The notes under the pieces are model-generated. The model searched no databases. It was not told the origin of the DNA and worked only from the letters and a program-made list of their open reading frames with translations. 64,000 bases of DNA from Rathayibacter sp. VKM Ac-2759 (GTDB taxonomy: Bacteria > Actinomycetota > Actinomycetes > Actinomycetales > Microbacteriaceae), in contig NZ_CP047176.1 of assembly GCF_009834225.1 (NCBI RefSeq), forward strand, positions 2,170,001-2,234,000. The letters run 5' to 3'. The translations under genes and the position numbers were made by a program. Below are positions 35,120 through 43,051 of this stretch, piece after piece; position 1 is the stretch's first letter; every line of letters begins with the position of its first letter.

Positions 35120-36525
35120 GCCGGGGCGTCCACCGCGGGCACCTCCTGCACGTCGCCGGTCGGCCCTCGCTCGCCGAGGCCGAGGCGGCACTCGTGTCGG
35201 TCCCGGACGGCGCCCTCGTCGTCGACGACGCCGGCACGATCGCCTGGGCCGGGCCCTTCCGCTCGCTCCCGGGCGACTACGCCGACTGGCCGGTGACGGG
35301 CGACGCGTCCGCGTTCCTCCTGCCCGGTTTCGTCGACACCCACGTGCACTTCCCGCAGACCTTCACGACCGATGCGTTCGGCGGCGGTCAGCTGCTCGAG
35401 TGGCTCGACACCGCGGTGTTCCCGGCGGAGGCGCGCCTCGCCGACGAGGCGTTCGCGACCCGGATCGCGCGCGCATTCACCCGCCGGCGCGTGCAGGCCG
35501 GGACGACCGCGGCGATGGTCTTCGGCTCGGCGTTCCCGCACGCGCAGGACGCGCTGTTCGAGGCGAGCCGGTCGGCGGGCCTGCGGACCGTGTCCGGCCG
35601 CGGCATCCAGACCGTCGGCCCCTCCTCCGCCGCGCCGCTGCTCACCTCGGAGGAGGACGCGCTCACCCTCGTGTCCGACGAGATCGAGCGCTGGCACGCG
35701 ATCGACACCGGAGACGCCGTGACGGCGCTGCTGCAGGTCGCGATCGTGCCGCGCTTCTCCCTGTCGGTCACCCCGACGACGCTCGCCGGACTCGGCGAGC
35801 TCTACGACTCCGTGCGCGACCGCGGCGTCTACGTGCACAGCCACCTCAACGAGAACGACCGGCCGGGAGACGGCGAGATCGCCGCCGTCCGCGAGCTGTA
35901 CGGCACGCGCAGCTACCTCGACACCTACGACGGACTCTTCCTGCCGGGATCCGCGCGGGGCGGCTCCTCGCTGCTCGGCCGCCGGACGATCCTGGCGCAC
36001 GCCGTGCACTGCCAGGACGCGGAGCTGCACCGGATGGCCGAGACGGGCACCTCCATTGCGCACTGCCCCACCTCGCAGCAGTTCCTCGGCTCGGGGACGA
36101 TGCCCTGGCGCCGGACGACCGGCTCCGGAGTGACCGTCGCGCTCGGCAGCGATGTGGGCGCGGGCGACGAGTGGCTGCTCTCGCGGGTCGCGAACGACGC
36201 CTTCAAGGTCCACCTGTCGGAGGAGGGCGGCGCGGCGGTCGCGCTGCACCCGGCCGAGCTGCTGTTCACGGCGACGCTGGCGGGAGCGCGCGCCCTCGAC
36301 ATGGAGGAGCGCTTCGGCAACTTCGACCTCGGCAAGGACGCGGACTTCCTCCGCATCGAGCCCGACCGCTGGGAGCCGCTCGCCGATGTGCTCGCGCACG
36401 GGGTGCGGGCCGACGACGAGGAGCGGGCGACCGCGCAGCTGCTGTTCGCGCTGCTGATGGGGCTGCGCGAACCGGCGATCGCGGCGGTGCACGTGCGGGG
36501 GCGGCGGGTCGCGGCTCCGGAGTAG
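35116..36525 (+). CDS. guaD: guanine deaminase
   Basis: Deaminates guanine to xanthine for xanthine dehydrogenase. The 469-residue amidohydrolase has LPGFVDTHVHFPQT (HxH zinc ligands, residues about 74-87), VHSHLNEND, ILAHAVHC, IAHCPTSQQFLGSG and GLGSDVG-like ALGSDVGAGDE. These are features of the GuaD subfamily. GTG 35116 overlaps the uricase stop and lacks its own SD, so it is translated by coupling. Urate oxidase and guanine deaminase on one transcript link purine entry and ring opening. Confidence 0.92.
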   Translation: MSRGVHRGHLLHVAGRPSLAEAEAALVSVPDGALVVDDAGTIAWAGPFRSLPGDYADWPVTGDASAFLLPGFVDTHVHFPQTFTTDAFGGGQLLEWLDTAVFPAEARLADEAFATRIARAFTRRRVQAGTTAAMVFGSAFPHAQDALFEASRSAGLRTVSGRGIQTVGPSSAAPLLTSEEDALTLVSDEIERWHAIDTGDAVTALLQVAIVPRFSLSVTPTTLAGLGELYDSVRDRGVYVHSHLNENDRPGDGEIAAVRELYGTRSYLDTYDGLFLPGSARGGSSLLGRRTILAHAVHCQDAELHRMAETGTSIAHCPTSQQFLGSGTMPWRRTTGSGVTVALGSDVGAGDEWLLSRVANDAFKVHLSEEGGAAVALHPAELLFTATLAGARALDMEERFGNFDLGKDADFLRIEPDRWEPLADVLAHGVRADDEERATAQLLFALLMGLREPAIAAVHVRGRRVAAPE

Positions 36526-36595
36526 CGGGGCGCGCCACCTGCCGTCGTCACCGGCGCGACTCGCCTCAGCCATGGGCGCACCGCGAGCCGCGCGC

Positions 36596-36601
36596 TAGCG
36601 T
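36596..36601 (+). promoter_or_regulatory. leaderless-type -10 element of the lipoprotein gene
   Basis: TAGCGT, six bases, then the ATG at 36608, without an SD. The gene downstream is unrelated to purines, so this pattern is a general promoter type here. Confidence 0.5.
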
Positions 36602-36607
36602 CGGTGC

Positions 36608-37549
36608 ATGCGCCTCCGCTCCGCGTCCCTCGCCGCCGCACTGCTCGCTCTCGGGCTCACCGGTTGCGCGAGCACGGCGCAGACCGGAGCCTCCTCCCCC
36701 GTGCCGACTCCCGGCCAGTGGGTCGCCGCCGGAGTCGACGTCTGGTTCGAGGGCGACTCGGCCCGGATCTGCAGGCACGACATCGATCCCGGCTTCAGCA
36801 CGGGCCTCCCGCCGTGCGAGGGACTCGCTGTCACCGGGATCACCGCGGAGGACCTCCGCGCCCGGCTGGCGGCTCAGGGCATGCTCGTCCGCACCGAGGA
36901 GGGCGTCGACATCGTTCCCGCCTTCGTCATCGGGACCCTCTCCGGCCGGACGTTCCAGCTCGAGAGCCTCGACGACGAGCGCTACGCGCCGTCCACCTCG
37001 ACCCCGACGCCGGATCCGGCTCCGAGCTTCGCGACCGACGAGGAGAAGCTCGCGTCCACGAGCGCGCAGCCCTTCCCCCCGCCCGTCGGCTGCACCACGC
37101 CCGAGGGCGGCTGGGCGTCGATGTCGGCGCTGGGCACGGGAGCCGCCGCCGAGTACCAGCGCGCGCACCCCGACGTCCTCCTCGGCAACGGGCAGACCTT
37201 CCTCGATGACGACACCGCGATCGTGCTCCTCGCCGTCGCCGCCGACGCGGATCCGGAGCAGGTCGCCGCCGATCTCGCCGGCGCCTTCCCCGACGCGCTG
37301 TGCGTCCGGCAGTCCGCGTTCACCGCGGCCGACCTGCGCGAGGTCGAGAGCGATCCGGTCTTCGCCCCGTCCGGGACCGTGCTCGACTCCGGCCTCCGGC
37401 AGCCGACCGACGGCTTCAGCGACGACCCCGAGCCGGTCTTCACCGTCTTCACGACAGTGCTCACCGACGAGCTCGTCCAGCGGGCCGCCGCCTACCCTGA
37501 CGGTCTCGTCGAGCTCGTCCCGTGGTTCGAGCCCGTCACCGCCCGCTAG
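36608..37549 (+). CDS. secreted lipoprotein of unknown function
   Basis: The 313 residues begin with a signal peptide (MRLRSASLAAALLALGL) and lipobox LTGC, Cys at residue 20. Behind a Thr/Ser/Pro linker come two alpha/beta parts joined by a Pro/Ser/Thr stretch (about 130-155). Cysteines in ICRHD, PPCEG, GCTTP and LCVRQ may form disulfides. I recognise no family. The 3' end overlaps the convergent pucR gene by 4 bp (TAG on both strands). Its place within the purine island may be incidental. Confidence 0.8.
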   Translation: MRLRSASLAAALLALGLTGCASTAQTGASSPVPTPGQWVAAGVDVWFEGDSARICRHDIDPGFSTGLPPCEGLAVTGITAEDLRARLAAQGMLVRTEEGVDIVPAFVIGTLSGRTFQLESLDDERYAPSTSTPTPDPAPSFATDEEKLASTSAQPFPPPVGCTTPEGGWASMSALGTGAAAEYQRAHPDVLLGNGQTFLDDDTAIVLLAVAADADPEQVAADLAGAFPDALCVRQSAFTAADLREVESDPVFAPSGTVLDSGLRQPTDGFSDDPEPVFTVFTTVLTDELVQRAAAYPDGLVELVPWFEPVTAR

Positions 37550-39108
37550 CGCAGCTGCAGCGCCAGGAAGAGGTCCGCCCGGTCCGACGTGTCCGACATG
37601 TCGCGCTGCGTCAGCTCCTCGACCCGGGCGATCCGGTAGCGGACCGTGTTGAGGTGCAGGTGCGTCTGCTCCGCGGTGCGCACCCACGAGCCTCCGCACT
37701 CGAGGAACGCCGAGAGCGTCGCCACGAGCTGCGAGTTGTAGCGGGCGTCGTGCTCGACGAGCCGGCCGAGCACGAGCTCTACGAACACGGAGCGGAGGTG
37801 GTCGGGGACCGCGGTCAGCAGCTGCACGGCCGAGGTGACCTCGCCCGAGTCGCTGATCCGCACCGCCGAGGCGTCGCCGGGGGCGCCCGGAAGCAGCATC
37901 CCGTAGCGGGCCGAGCGGAGCGCGCCACCGAGTGCCGACAGCCCGGTCGCAGCGCTCGTCCCCACGCGCAGCACCGGTCCATCGAGTCCGACTCCCGCCC
38001 GGCGCAGGGCCGCGGTGACCACGGCGAGCGGATCCGCTCCGATCGGGATCTCGGCCGAGCCCTCGATCGGCACGATCGCGACCGCGCAGCCCTGGGCGTC
38101 CTGGCCGACGACGGCGCGGCCGAGGTGCGAGGCCGCGTCGGTGAGCAGCCAGCGCGCGAGATCGGAGGAGGCTCCCTCCTCGAATCCCGCCGCCACCACC
38201 ACGCAGCGTCCCCCGCCCGCGAGGCCGAGCTGGCGCAGGTACACCGCCGTCTCGGGCTGCTCGCTGTCCTCCTCGATCAGCTCGAGGAGCCGGTCGGCGA
38301 GGGCGGAGTCGGCGAGCATCGCGGAGTCGCGCTGCAGCCGGTAGAGGCCGACGACTCCGGTGAGCTCCGTGACCGCGTCCAGCAGCGAGGGGTGCCACTC
38401 GTTCCAGTCGCCCGCGACCACGACGAACCAGGAGGTCGCCCGGTGCTCGCCGGCTCCGGCGACGACGAAGACCGACAGCACACCGCCGTGGGCGTCGGGC
38501 ACCGTCACGGGGTTCCGCCGAGCGCTGAGCCCGGCGCGCACGACGCGCTCGATCTCGGTCAGTCCGATCGGCTCGGCGGAGGCGGCGACGCGGCCGGTCG
38601 AGGTCAGCACGCGCACGGGACGGCCGAGCTCGGTCGAGGTGCGGGTGATCAGCTCGTCGAGCAGCTGACCGCGGTACACCTCGGTGAGCAGCTCCCGCTG
38701 GCGTGCGAGGCCGGCGGTCAGGCGGGCGACGCGGTCTCCCGCGAGCGTGTTCGAGAGGTGCGTCGTGATCGAGGCGAACGAGACGTCGGCGGGGACGGCG
38801 AACAGCGCGACTCCGTGGGCGCGGCACGCGGCGATCACGTCGTCGGGCACGAAGCCGTAGAGCCCCTCTCCGGCCAGCAGCGCGACCGCGCCCGAGGCGG
38901 CGACCGCCGAGACGAAGGTCTCGCTGTCCTCGGGGGTGCGGCGCCAGACCAGCCCGGTGAGCACCAGCTGGTCGCGGGCGAGGTAGCGGCGCGGATCGAG
39001 CAGGTCGGTCGTGAAGGTCCAGTTGACCGGTCGCGCGAGCGCCTCCGGGGTGGTGTAGACGGCGCGGATCCGGAGCTGGGGGGCGTCGAGGACGTCCTGG
39101 AGCTGCAC
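37546..39108 (-). CDS. PucR-family transcriptional regulator
   Basis: Activator-type regulator; family members control purine catabolism in Bacillus and actinobacteria. The 520-residue protein has the N-terminal purine-catabolism regulatory domain (starting MQLQDVLDAPQLRIRAVYT) and a GGDEF-like middle region. The C-terminal PucR-type HTH (about 455-505) has FLECGGSWVRTAEQTHLHLNTVRYRIARVEEL. Start lies two bases after the uraH stop, so uraD-uraH-pucR are one operon. It is the best local candidate for specific regulation, alongside RpiR and the GlnR-like boxes. Confidence 0.92.
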   Translation of the reverse strand: MQLQDVLDAPQLRIRAVYTTPEALARPVNWTFTTDLLDPRRYLARDQLVLTGLVWRRTPEDSETFVSAVAASGAVALLAGEGLYGFVPDDVIAACRAHGVALFAVPADVSFASITTHLSNTLAGDRVARLTAGLARQRELLTEVYRGQLLDELITRTSTELGRPVRVLTSTGRVAASAEPIGLTEIERVVRAGLSARRNPVTVPDAHGGVLSVFVVAGAGEHRATSWFVVVAGDWNEWHPSLLDAVTELTGVVGLYRLQRDSAMLADSALADRLLELIEEDSEQPETAVYLRQLGLAGGGRCVVVAAGFEEGASSDLARWLLTDAASHLGRAVVGQDAQGCAVAIVPIEGSAEIPIGADPLAVVTAALRRAGVGLDGPVLRVGTSAATGLSALGGALRSARYGMLLPGAPGDASAVRISDSGEVTSAVQLLTAVPDHLRSVFVELVLGRLVEHDARYNSQLVATLSAFLECGGSWVRTAEQTHLHLNTVRYRIARVEELTQRDMSDTSDRADLFLALQLR

Positions 39109-39110
39109 GC

Positions 39111-39449
39111 TCAGCTCCCCCGGTAGGTCGAGTAGGCGAACGGGCTGAGCAGGAGGGGGATGTGGTAGTGCGCGTCGACGTCGTCGAGACGGAAGGCGAC
39201 CACGACCTCCGGGTAGAACGCGTCGGGGCCGAAGTAGGCGCCCGTGTCGAAGACGACGCGGTAGACCCCTGCGGGCAGCGCCTCCGGACCGAAGACCCCG
39301 ACGCGCCCGTCGGGGTCGGTCCTCGCCGTCGCCACGGAGGACCAGCCGGAGTCGGTGCGCGCCTCGAGCGCGACCGGCACGTCGCGCGCCGGGCGCCCGA
39401 GCACCGCGTCGAGCACGTGGGTCGTGACGTGGCTCGCGTGCGCGCTCAC
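39111..39449 (-). CDS. uraH: 5-hydroxyisourate hydrolase (transthyretin-like)
   Basis: Hydrolyses the unstable uricase product to OHCU. The 112 residues show the family marks: SHVTTHVLDAVLGRPA near the N-terminus with the catalytic His, RTDPDGR in the middle and the terminal signature YRGS. GTG 39449 overlaps the uraD stop (GTGA). Confidence 0.96.
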   Translation of the reverse strand: MSAHASHVTTHVLDAVLGRPARDVPVALEARTDSGWSSVATARTDPDGRVGVFGPEALPAGVYRVVFDTGAYFGPDAFYPEVVVAFRLDDVDAHYHIPLLLSPFAYSTYRGS

Positions 39450-39952
39450 GAGTGCGCCTCCGCCACGATCGCGCCCGTCTCGGGGCCGAGTGCGCGGACG
39501 CGCAGCACCGTGATCTCGCGCAGCTGGTCGGCGACGATCGCGCGCTCGGTGTCGTCGTCGAGGCCGAGCCGGCGCTCGAGCTCCGCGACGATCGCGGCCC
39601 GGTCGCGGCCGGCCGCGCGGATGAGGAACACCCGCTCGAAGCGCTCCTCGTAGGCGCGGTTGCCGGCGAGCAGGCGCTCGGCCAGCACCTCGTCGCTCGA
39701 GAGGCTCGAGGCCTGCTCGGCGGCGGAGAACTCGGAGGAGCGCCCCGCGCCCGCGTGCCGCTCTCCGATCCGGGGGTGGTCGGCCAGCGCCGCCTCCACC
39801 TCCTCGGCGGTCAGCGAGCGCGCGACCCGGTCGGCCGCGTCCGCCAGGGCGTCGGTCGAGGCGTAGGGCGCGCCGGCGGCGACCTCGTCGGCCCAGCGCG
39901 GAACGGCCAGGCAGGCGAGCAGGGCCTCGCGCGTATCGGGGGTGGCGGACAT
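39446..39952 (-). CDS. uraD: OHCU decarboxylase
   Basis: Decarboxylates 2-oxo-4-hydroxy-4-carboxy-5-ureidoimidazoline to S-allantoin. The 168 residues carry the catalytic His in ADHPRIGERHAGAGRSSEFS (59-62 area) and the helix NRAYEERFERVFLIRAAGRDR typical of the family. ATG 39952 follows GGAGACTCC. First gene of the uraD-uraH-pucR operon and divergent from the MocA-like gene with only 42 bp between. Confidence 0.95.
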   Translation of the reverse strand: MSATPDTREALLACLAVPRWADEVAAGAPYASTDALADAADRVARSLTAEEVEAALADHPRIGERHAGAGRSSEFSAAEQASSLSSDEVLAERLLAGNRAYEERFERVFLIRAAGRDRAAIVAELERRLGLDDDTERAIVADQLREITVLRVRALGPETGAIVAEAHS

Positions 39953-39994
39953 GGAGTCTCCTCGTCGGGTGGCGGGGTGGGGCACGATGAACGG

Positions 39995-40660
39995 ATGGAT
40001 GCGCGCGCGGTGACCGGGATCGTGCTCGCGGCGGGCGCGGGGCGTCGCGCGGGCGGACCGAAGGCGCTGCGTCACTCCGAGGACGGCACGCCGTGGGTCG
40101 AGAGCGCGGTGCGCCGGCTCGAGGCGGTCGGCTGCGCGCGCGTGCTGGTGGTCCTCGGCGCCGAGGCGGCCCGGGCGCGGGTGCTCGTTCCACCGAGCGC
40201 CCGGATCGTCGTGGCGGCCGAGTGGGCGGACGGACTGTCGGCGTCGCTCCGCGCCGGGCTCGCGGCGGCCGACGGCGACGCCGCTCTGGTGACGCTCGTG
40301 GACCTGCCCGACGAACCGGCCGAGGTCGGCGCGCGCATCCTCGACCGCTCGCCCGACGGACCCGGCGCGCTCGCCCGCGCGGTCTACGGCGGGCGCCCCG
40401 GCCATCCCGTGCTGCTCGGCGCGGCGCACTGGCCCGCGATCGCGCGCGGGGCGAGCGGGGACACCGGGGCGCGCGAGCTGCTGCGCTCGGCGGGCGCCCT
40501 CGAGATCGAGTGCGGCGATCTCTCCGAAGGACTCGACGACGACGAGCCCGCTCACGCCAGCTCCCCCGCGTCGAGCGCACCGAGCAGCGCCCGCCAGGCG
40601 AGCGTCGCGCAGACCGAGCGCACCGGGTTGCCCGCCACGGCGAGCAGCGCCGACTCCTGA
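39995..40660 (+). CDS. mocA: MocA/MobA-like molybdenum cofactor nucleotidyltransferase
   Basis: Predicted to attach CMP (or a related nucleotide) to molybdopterin for xanthine dehydrogenase. The 221 residues start with the nucleotidyltransferase P-loop GIVLAAGAGRRAGGPKAL (8-25). They also contain the metal-binding LVDLPDEP and a GRPGHPVLLG segment. The last 36 residues (after DDDEP) overlap the convergent IscU-like gene by 109 bp and are Ser/Ala-rich; they are unlike the family and may be translated only because no earlier stop exists. CTP versus GTP specificity is not decided by sequence here. Confidence 0.85.
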   Translation: MDARAVTGIVLAAGAGRRAGGPKALRHSEDGTPWVESAVRRLEAVGCARVLVVLGAEAARARVLVPPSARIVVAAEWADGLSASLRAGLAAADGDAALVTLVDLPDEPAEVGARILDRSPDGPGALARAVYGGRPGHPVLLGAAHWPAIARGASGDTGARELLRSAGALEIECGDLSEGLDDDEPAHASSPASSAPSSARQASVAQTERTGLPATASSADS

Positions 40661-40968
40661 CCGAGCCCCGCGTCGGCCTCCCGACGCCCCATCGCGTCGA
40701 GGAAGGAGTCGATGCGCGCGCGGATGTCGGAGGCGCTGCGCCCGTCGAGCTCGTCGGCCATCAGCGACGCCGATCCCTGCGAGACCTCGCAGCCGCGACC
40801 GCTCCAGGCGAGATCGACGTGCGACGCCGAGCCGCTCACCCTCACCTCGAGGCGGTCGCCGCAGGTCGGGGTGATCAGCTCGCTGCGCCCGAGCGCGGGG
40901 GTGGCCGCGTCGGACCGGCCGACGGGATGCCGGGCGTGATCGCGGATCAGCTCGGCGGCGGCGCTCAC
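40552..40968 (-). CDS. SufU/IscU-like iron-sulfur scaffold protein
   Basis: The 138 residues keep the three scaffold cysteines: TPTCGDRLEV, GRGCEVSQGSASLMAD and SVCATLAWRALL, with the conserved Asp of CGD. A cluster-assembly or sulfur-transfer role is therefore plausible. It is the last gene of the pucG-allC-rpiR-sufU set, joined by GTGA overlaps. No sufBCDS gene is present in the window. A dedicated role with xanthine dehydrogenase is my inference. Its 5' GTG 40968 overlaps the regulator stop. Confidence 0.8.
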   Translation of the reverse strand: MSAAAELIRDHARHPVGRSDAATPALGRSELITPTCGDRLEVRVSGSASHVDLAWSGRGCEVSQGSASLMADELDGRSASDIRARIDSFLDAMGRREADAGLGQESALLAVAGNPVRSVCATLAWRALLGALDAGELA

Positions 40969-41819
40969 GCGCGGTCCTCGATCTCGGACAGCTCCGAGTA
41001 GACCGTGCTGATGCCGGCGATGCGCTCGCGGGCGTCGCGCGGCGCCGCGCCGAGCACTCCGGAGGCGAGCAGGGCCGCCGCGCTCATCGCCGCCGCGTAG
41101 CTGTCGAAGGGGGCGTCGCTGTCGACCGGGCACTCGAGCCAGACCGAGACGCGGTCGGCGAAGCGCCGCGCCTGCGGGTCGGCGAGGAGGACCACCGGCA
41201 CGCCGTGCGCGGCGAGGACCTCGACGAGCGCCGAGAACGAGGCGGGCCGGCGGCGGAAGCCGACCAGCACGACGACGTCCTGGGCGTCGAGGCCGGCGAT
41301 CTCCTCGCCGAGCGACTGGCCCGGCTGCGGGGCGATCCTGACCCGGGTGCGCGCCTGGGCGAGCTGCTGCCGGAGGTGCAGCGCGACGGGGTAGCTGTTG
41401 CGCATCCCGATCACGACGACCTCCCGCGCCTCGGCGAGCAGGGTCACCGCCGCCTCCAGCCGGCCGCCCGAGAGGGTGGTCGCCAGGCGGAGCAGGTTCG
41501 CGCGCTCGCTGTCGAGGTGGGCGGCGAGCGCGTCGCCCGGCTCGCCGGCGGAGGCGGGGCCGACCGGGACACCGGAGCTGCGGAGCGCGCGGGCGTGCTC
41601 GCGCACCTCCTGCGAGTTCGAGAAGCCGAGGCGACGGAACAGACGCGAGACCGTGGCCTTCGAGACTCCGCTGTGCTGCGCGAGCTCGGTCGCGGTGTAG
41701 ATCGCCAGGTCGCCGAGGTGGTCGAGGATGAAGTCGGCCGCGCGCTGCTCCTGACGCGACAGCGAGGCGTAGCTCGCGTCGATCCGGTGCCCGATCGAGG
41801 GCGCGGCCGTCTCGGTCAC
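40965..41819 (-). CDS. RpiR-family transcriptional regulator
   Basis: The 284 residues have an N-terminal RpiR helix-turn-helix (about 10-85; LSRQEQRAADFILDHLG, then SGVSKATVSRLFRRLGFS). The C-terminal SIS domain (about 115-260) has VVVIGMRNSYPVALHLRQ and a VVVLVGFRR phosphosugar-type loop. Members often sense a pathway intermediate; here, inside the allantoate operon, a ureide or glyoxylate-derived ligand is possible but unproven. Coupled on both sides by GTGA overlaps. Confidence 0.9.
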   Translation of the reverse strand: MTETAAPSIGHRIDASYASLSRQEQRAADFILDHLGDLAIYTATELAQHSGVSKATVSRLFRRLGFSNSQEVREHARALRSSGVPVGPASAGEPGDALAAHLDSERANLLRLATTLSGGRLEAAVTLLAEAREVVVIGMRNSYPVALHLRQQLAQARTRVRIAPQPGQSLGEEIAGLDAQDVVVLVGFRRRPASFSALVEVLAAHGVPVVLLADPQARRFADRVSVWLECPVDSDAPFDSYAAAMSAAALLASGVLGAAPRDARERIAGISTVYSELSEIEDRA

Positions 41820-43051
41820 GCCCGAGCCTCGGCGAAGGCGTGCACCGCGGCCTCGAACGCGTCGAGCGCGGTGGCCACGTCGGCCTCGGTCACGTTCTCG
41901 TCGGGGTGGTGGCTCACTCCGCCCTCGCAGCGGACGAAGAGCATCGCGTACTCGGTGAGCTCGGCGATCGCCATCGCGTCGTGCCCGGCCTTCGAGAAGA
42001 GCACCATCGGCTCCGCATCGCCGGTCGCGCGGATGCCCTGCCGGACGACGTCCTGCAGCCGCTCGGCGGCGACCACGGCCGGGGCGGAGTGGGTCTCCTC
42101 GACGGTGAGGGCGAGCCGGCGGAGACGGGCCGACTCCGACATCGCGTGCTGGATCTCGTCCCACACGCGATCGCGGACGTCGTCGAACTCGGCGCGCAGG
42201 TCGAGGCTGAACTCGACGCGCCCCGGGATCACGTTGACCGCTCCGGGGAACGCCTCGAGGCGCCCGACGGTGGCGATGGCGCCGTGCTCGCGCGCGATGC
42301 GCTCGACGGCCAGCACGGCCTCGGCCGCCCCCGTCAGCGCGTCGCGGCGGCGGTCGAACGGCACGCCTCCCGCATGGCCGGCCTTGCCGGTGAGAGTAAG
42401 CGCGAAGCGGCGCGCGCCCGCGATGGAGGAGACGACGCCGAGAGCGCGGTCGGCCTCCTCGAGGTACGGGCCCTGCTCGATGTGCGTCTCGAGGTAGGCG
42501 AGCACGTCGTCGGCGTCCCGCGCGGCGGTGGCGATCCGCGAGGGGTCGAGGCCGAACTCGTGGAACGCCTCGACGAGGGTCGTGCCGTGCGCGTCCTCGA
42601 GCTCCCACCAGTGCTCGTCCCAGGTGCCCGCGACGGCGCGCGAGCCGAGCAGCGCCGTGCCGAAGCGGGTGCCCTCCTCGTCGCCGAACGCGACGACCTC
42701 GATCGCGAACGGCAGCCGGGTCCCGGAGGCGTGCAGCCGCGAGACGACCGCGATCGCCAGCACGACGCCGAGGATCCCGTCGTAGCGGCCCGCGTTCGGC
42801 ACGGTGTCGAGGTGCGAGCCGAGCAGCAGCGCCGGCAGACCCGGCGTCGATCCCTCGTAGCGCCCGCACTGGTTGCCCGCGGCGTCCTGCCACGAGCGCA
42901 TCCCGGCGTCCTCCATCCAGCGCGCCGCCATCGCGTTGACGCGGGCGTGCTCGGGCGAGAGGTAGACGCGCTCGATCGCGCCGCGCGTGCTCGAGACGGC
43001 GGCGAGCTCGTCGCAGCGCGCCATGATCTCGGCGGCGTCGACGCTGCTCAC
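41816..43051 (-). CDS. allC: allantoate amidohydrolase
   Basis: M20-family metallohydrolase turning allantoate into ureidoglycine, ammonia and CO2. The 411 residues show LLLGSHLDTVPNAGRYDGILGV (metal His and Asp), GDEEGTRFG (the Glu pair), HIEQGPYLEE and a C-terminal HHPDENVTEADV. An N-carbamoyl-L-amino acid hydrolase is the close alternative; position between pucG and the ureide genes supports allantoate. GTG 43051 overlaps the pucG stop. Confidence 0.88.
   Translation of the reverse strand: MSSVDAAEIMARCDELAAVSSTRGAIERVYLSPEHARVNAMAARWMEDAGMRSWQDAAGNQCGRYEGSTPGLPALLLGSHLDTVPNAGRYDGILGVVLAIAVVSRLHASGTRLPFAIEVVAFGDEEGTRFGTALLGSRAVAGTWDEHWWELEDAHGTTLVEAFHEFGLDPSRIATAARDADDVLAYLETHIEQGPYLEEADRALGVVSSIAGARRFALTLTGKAGHAGGVPFDRRRDALTGAAEAVLAVERIAREHGAIATVGRLEAFPGAVNVIPGRVEFSLDLRAEFDDVRDRVWDEIQHAMSESARLRRLALTVEETHSAPAVVAAERLQDVVRQGIRATGDAEPMVLFSKAGHDAMAIAELTEYAMLFVRCEGGVSHHPDENVTEADVATALDAFEAAVHAFAEARA

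Noticed and set aside
39995..40660. The last 36 residues of the MocA-like protein as a functional domain
   Set aside because: They are antisense to the start of a real IscU-like gene and Ser/Ala-rich, so likely just read-through before the first stop.
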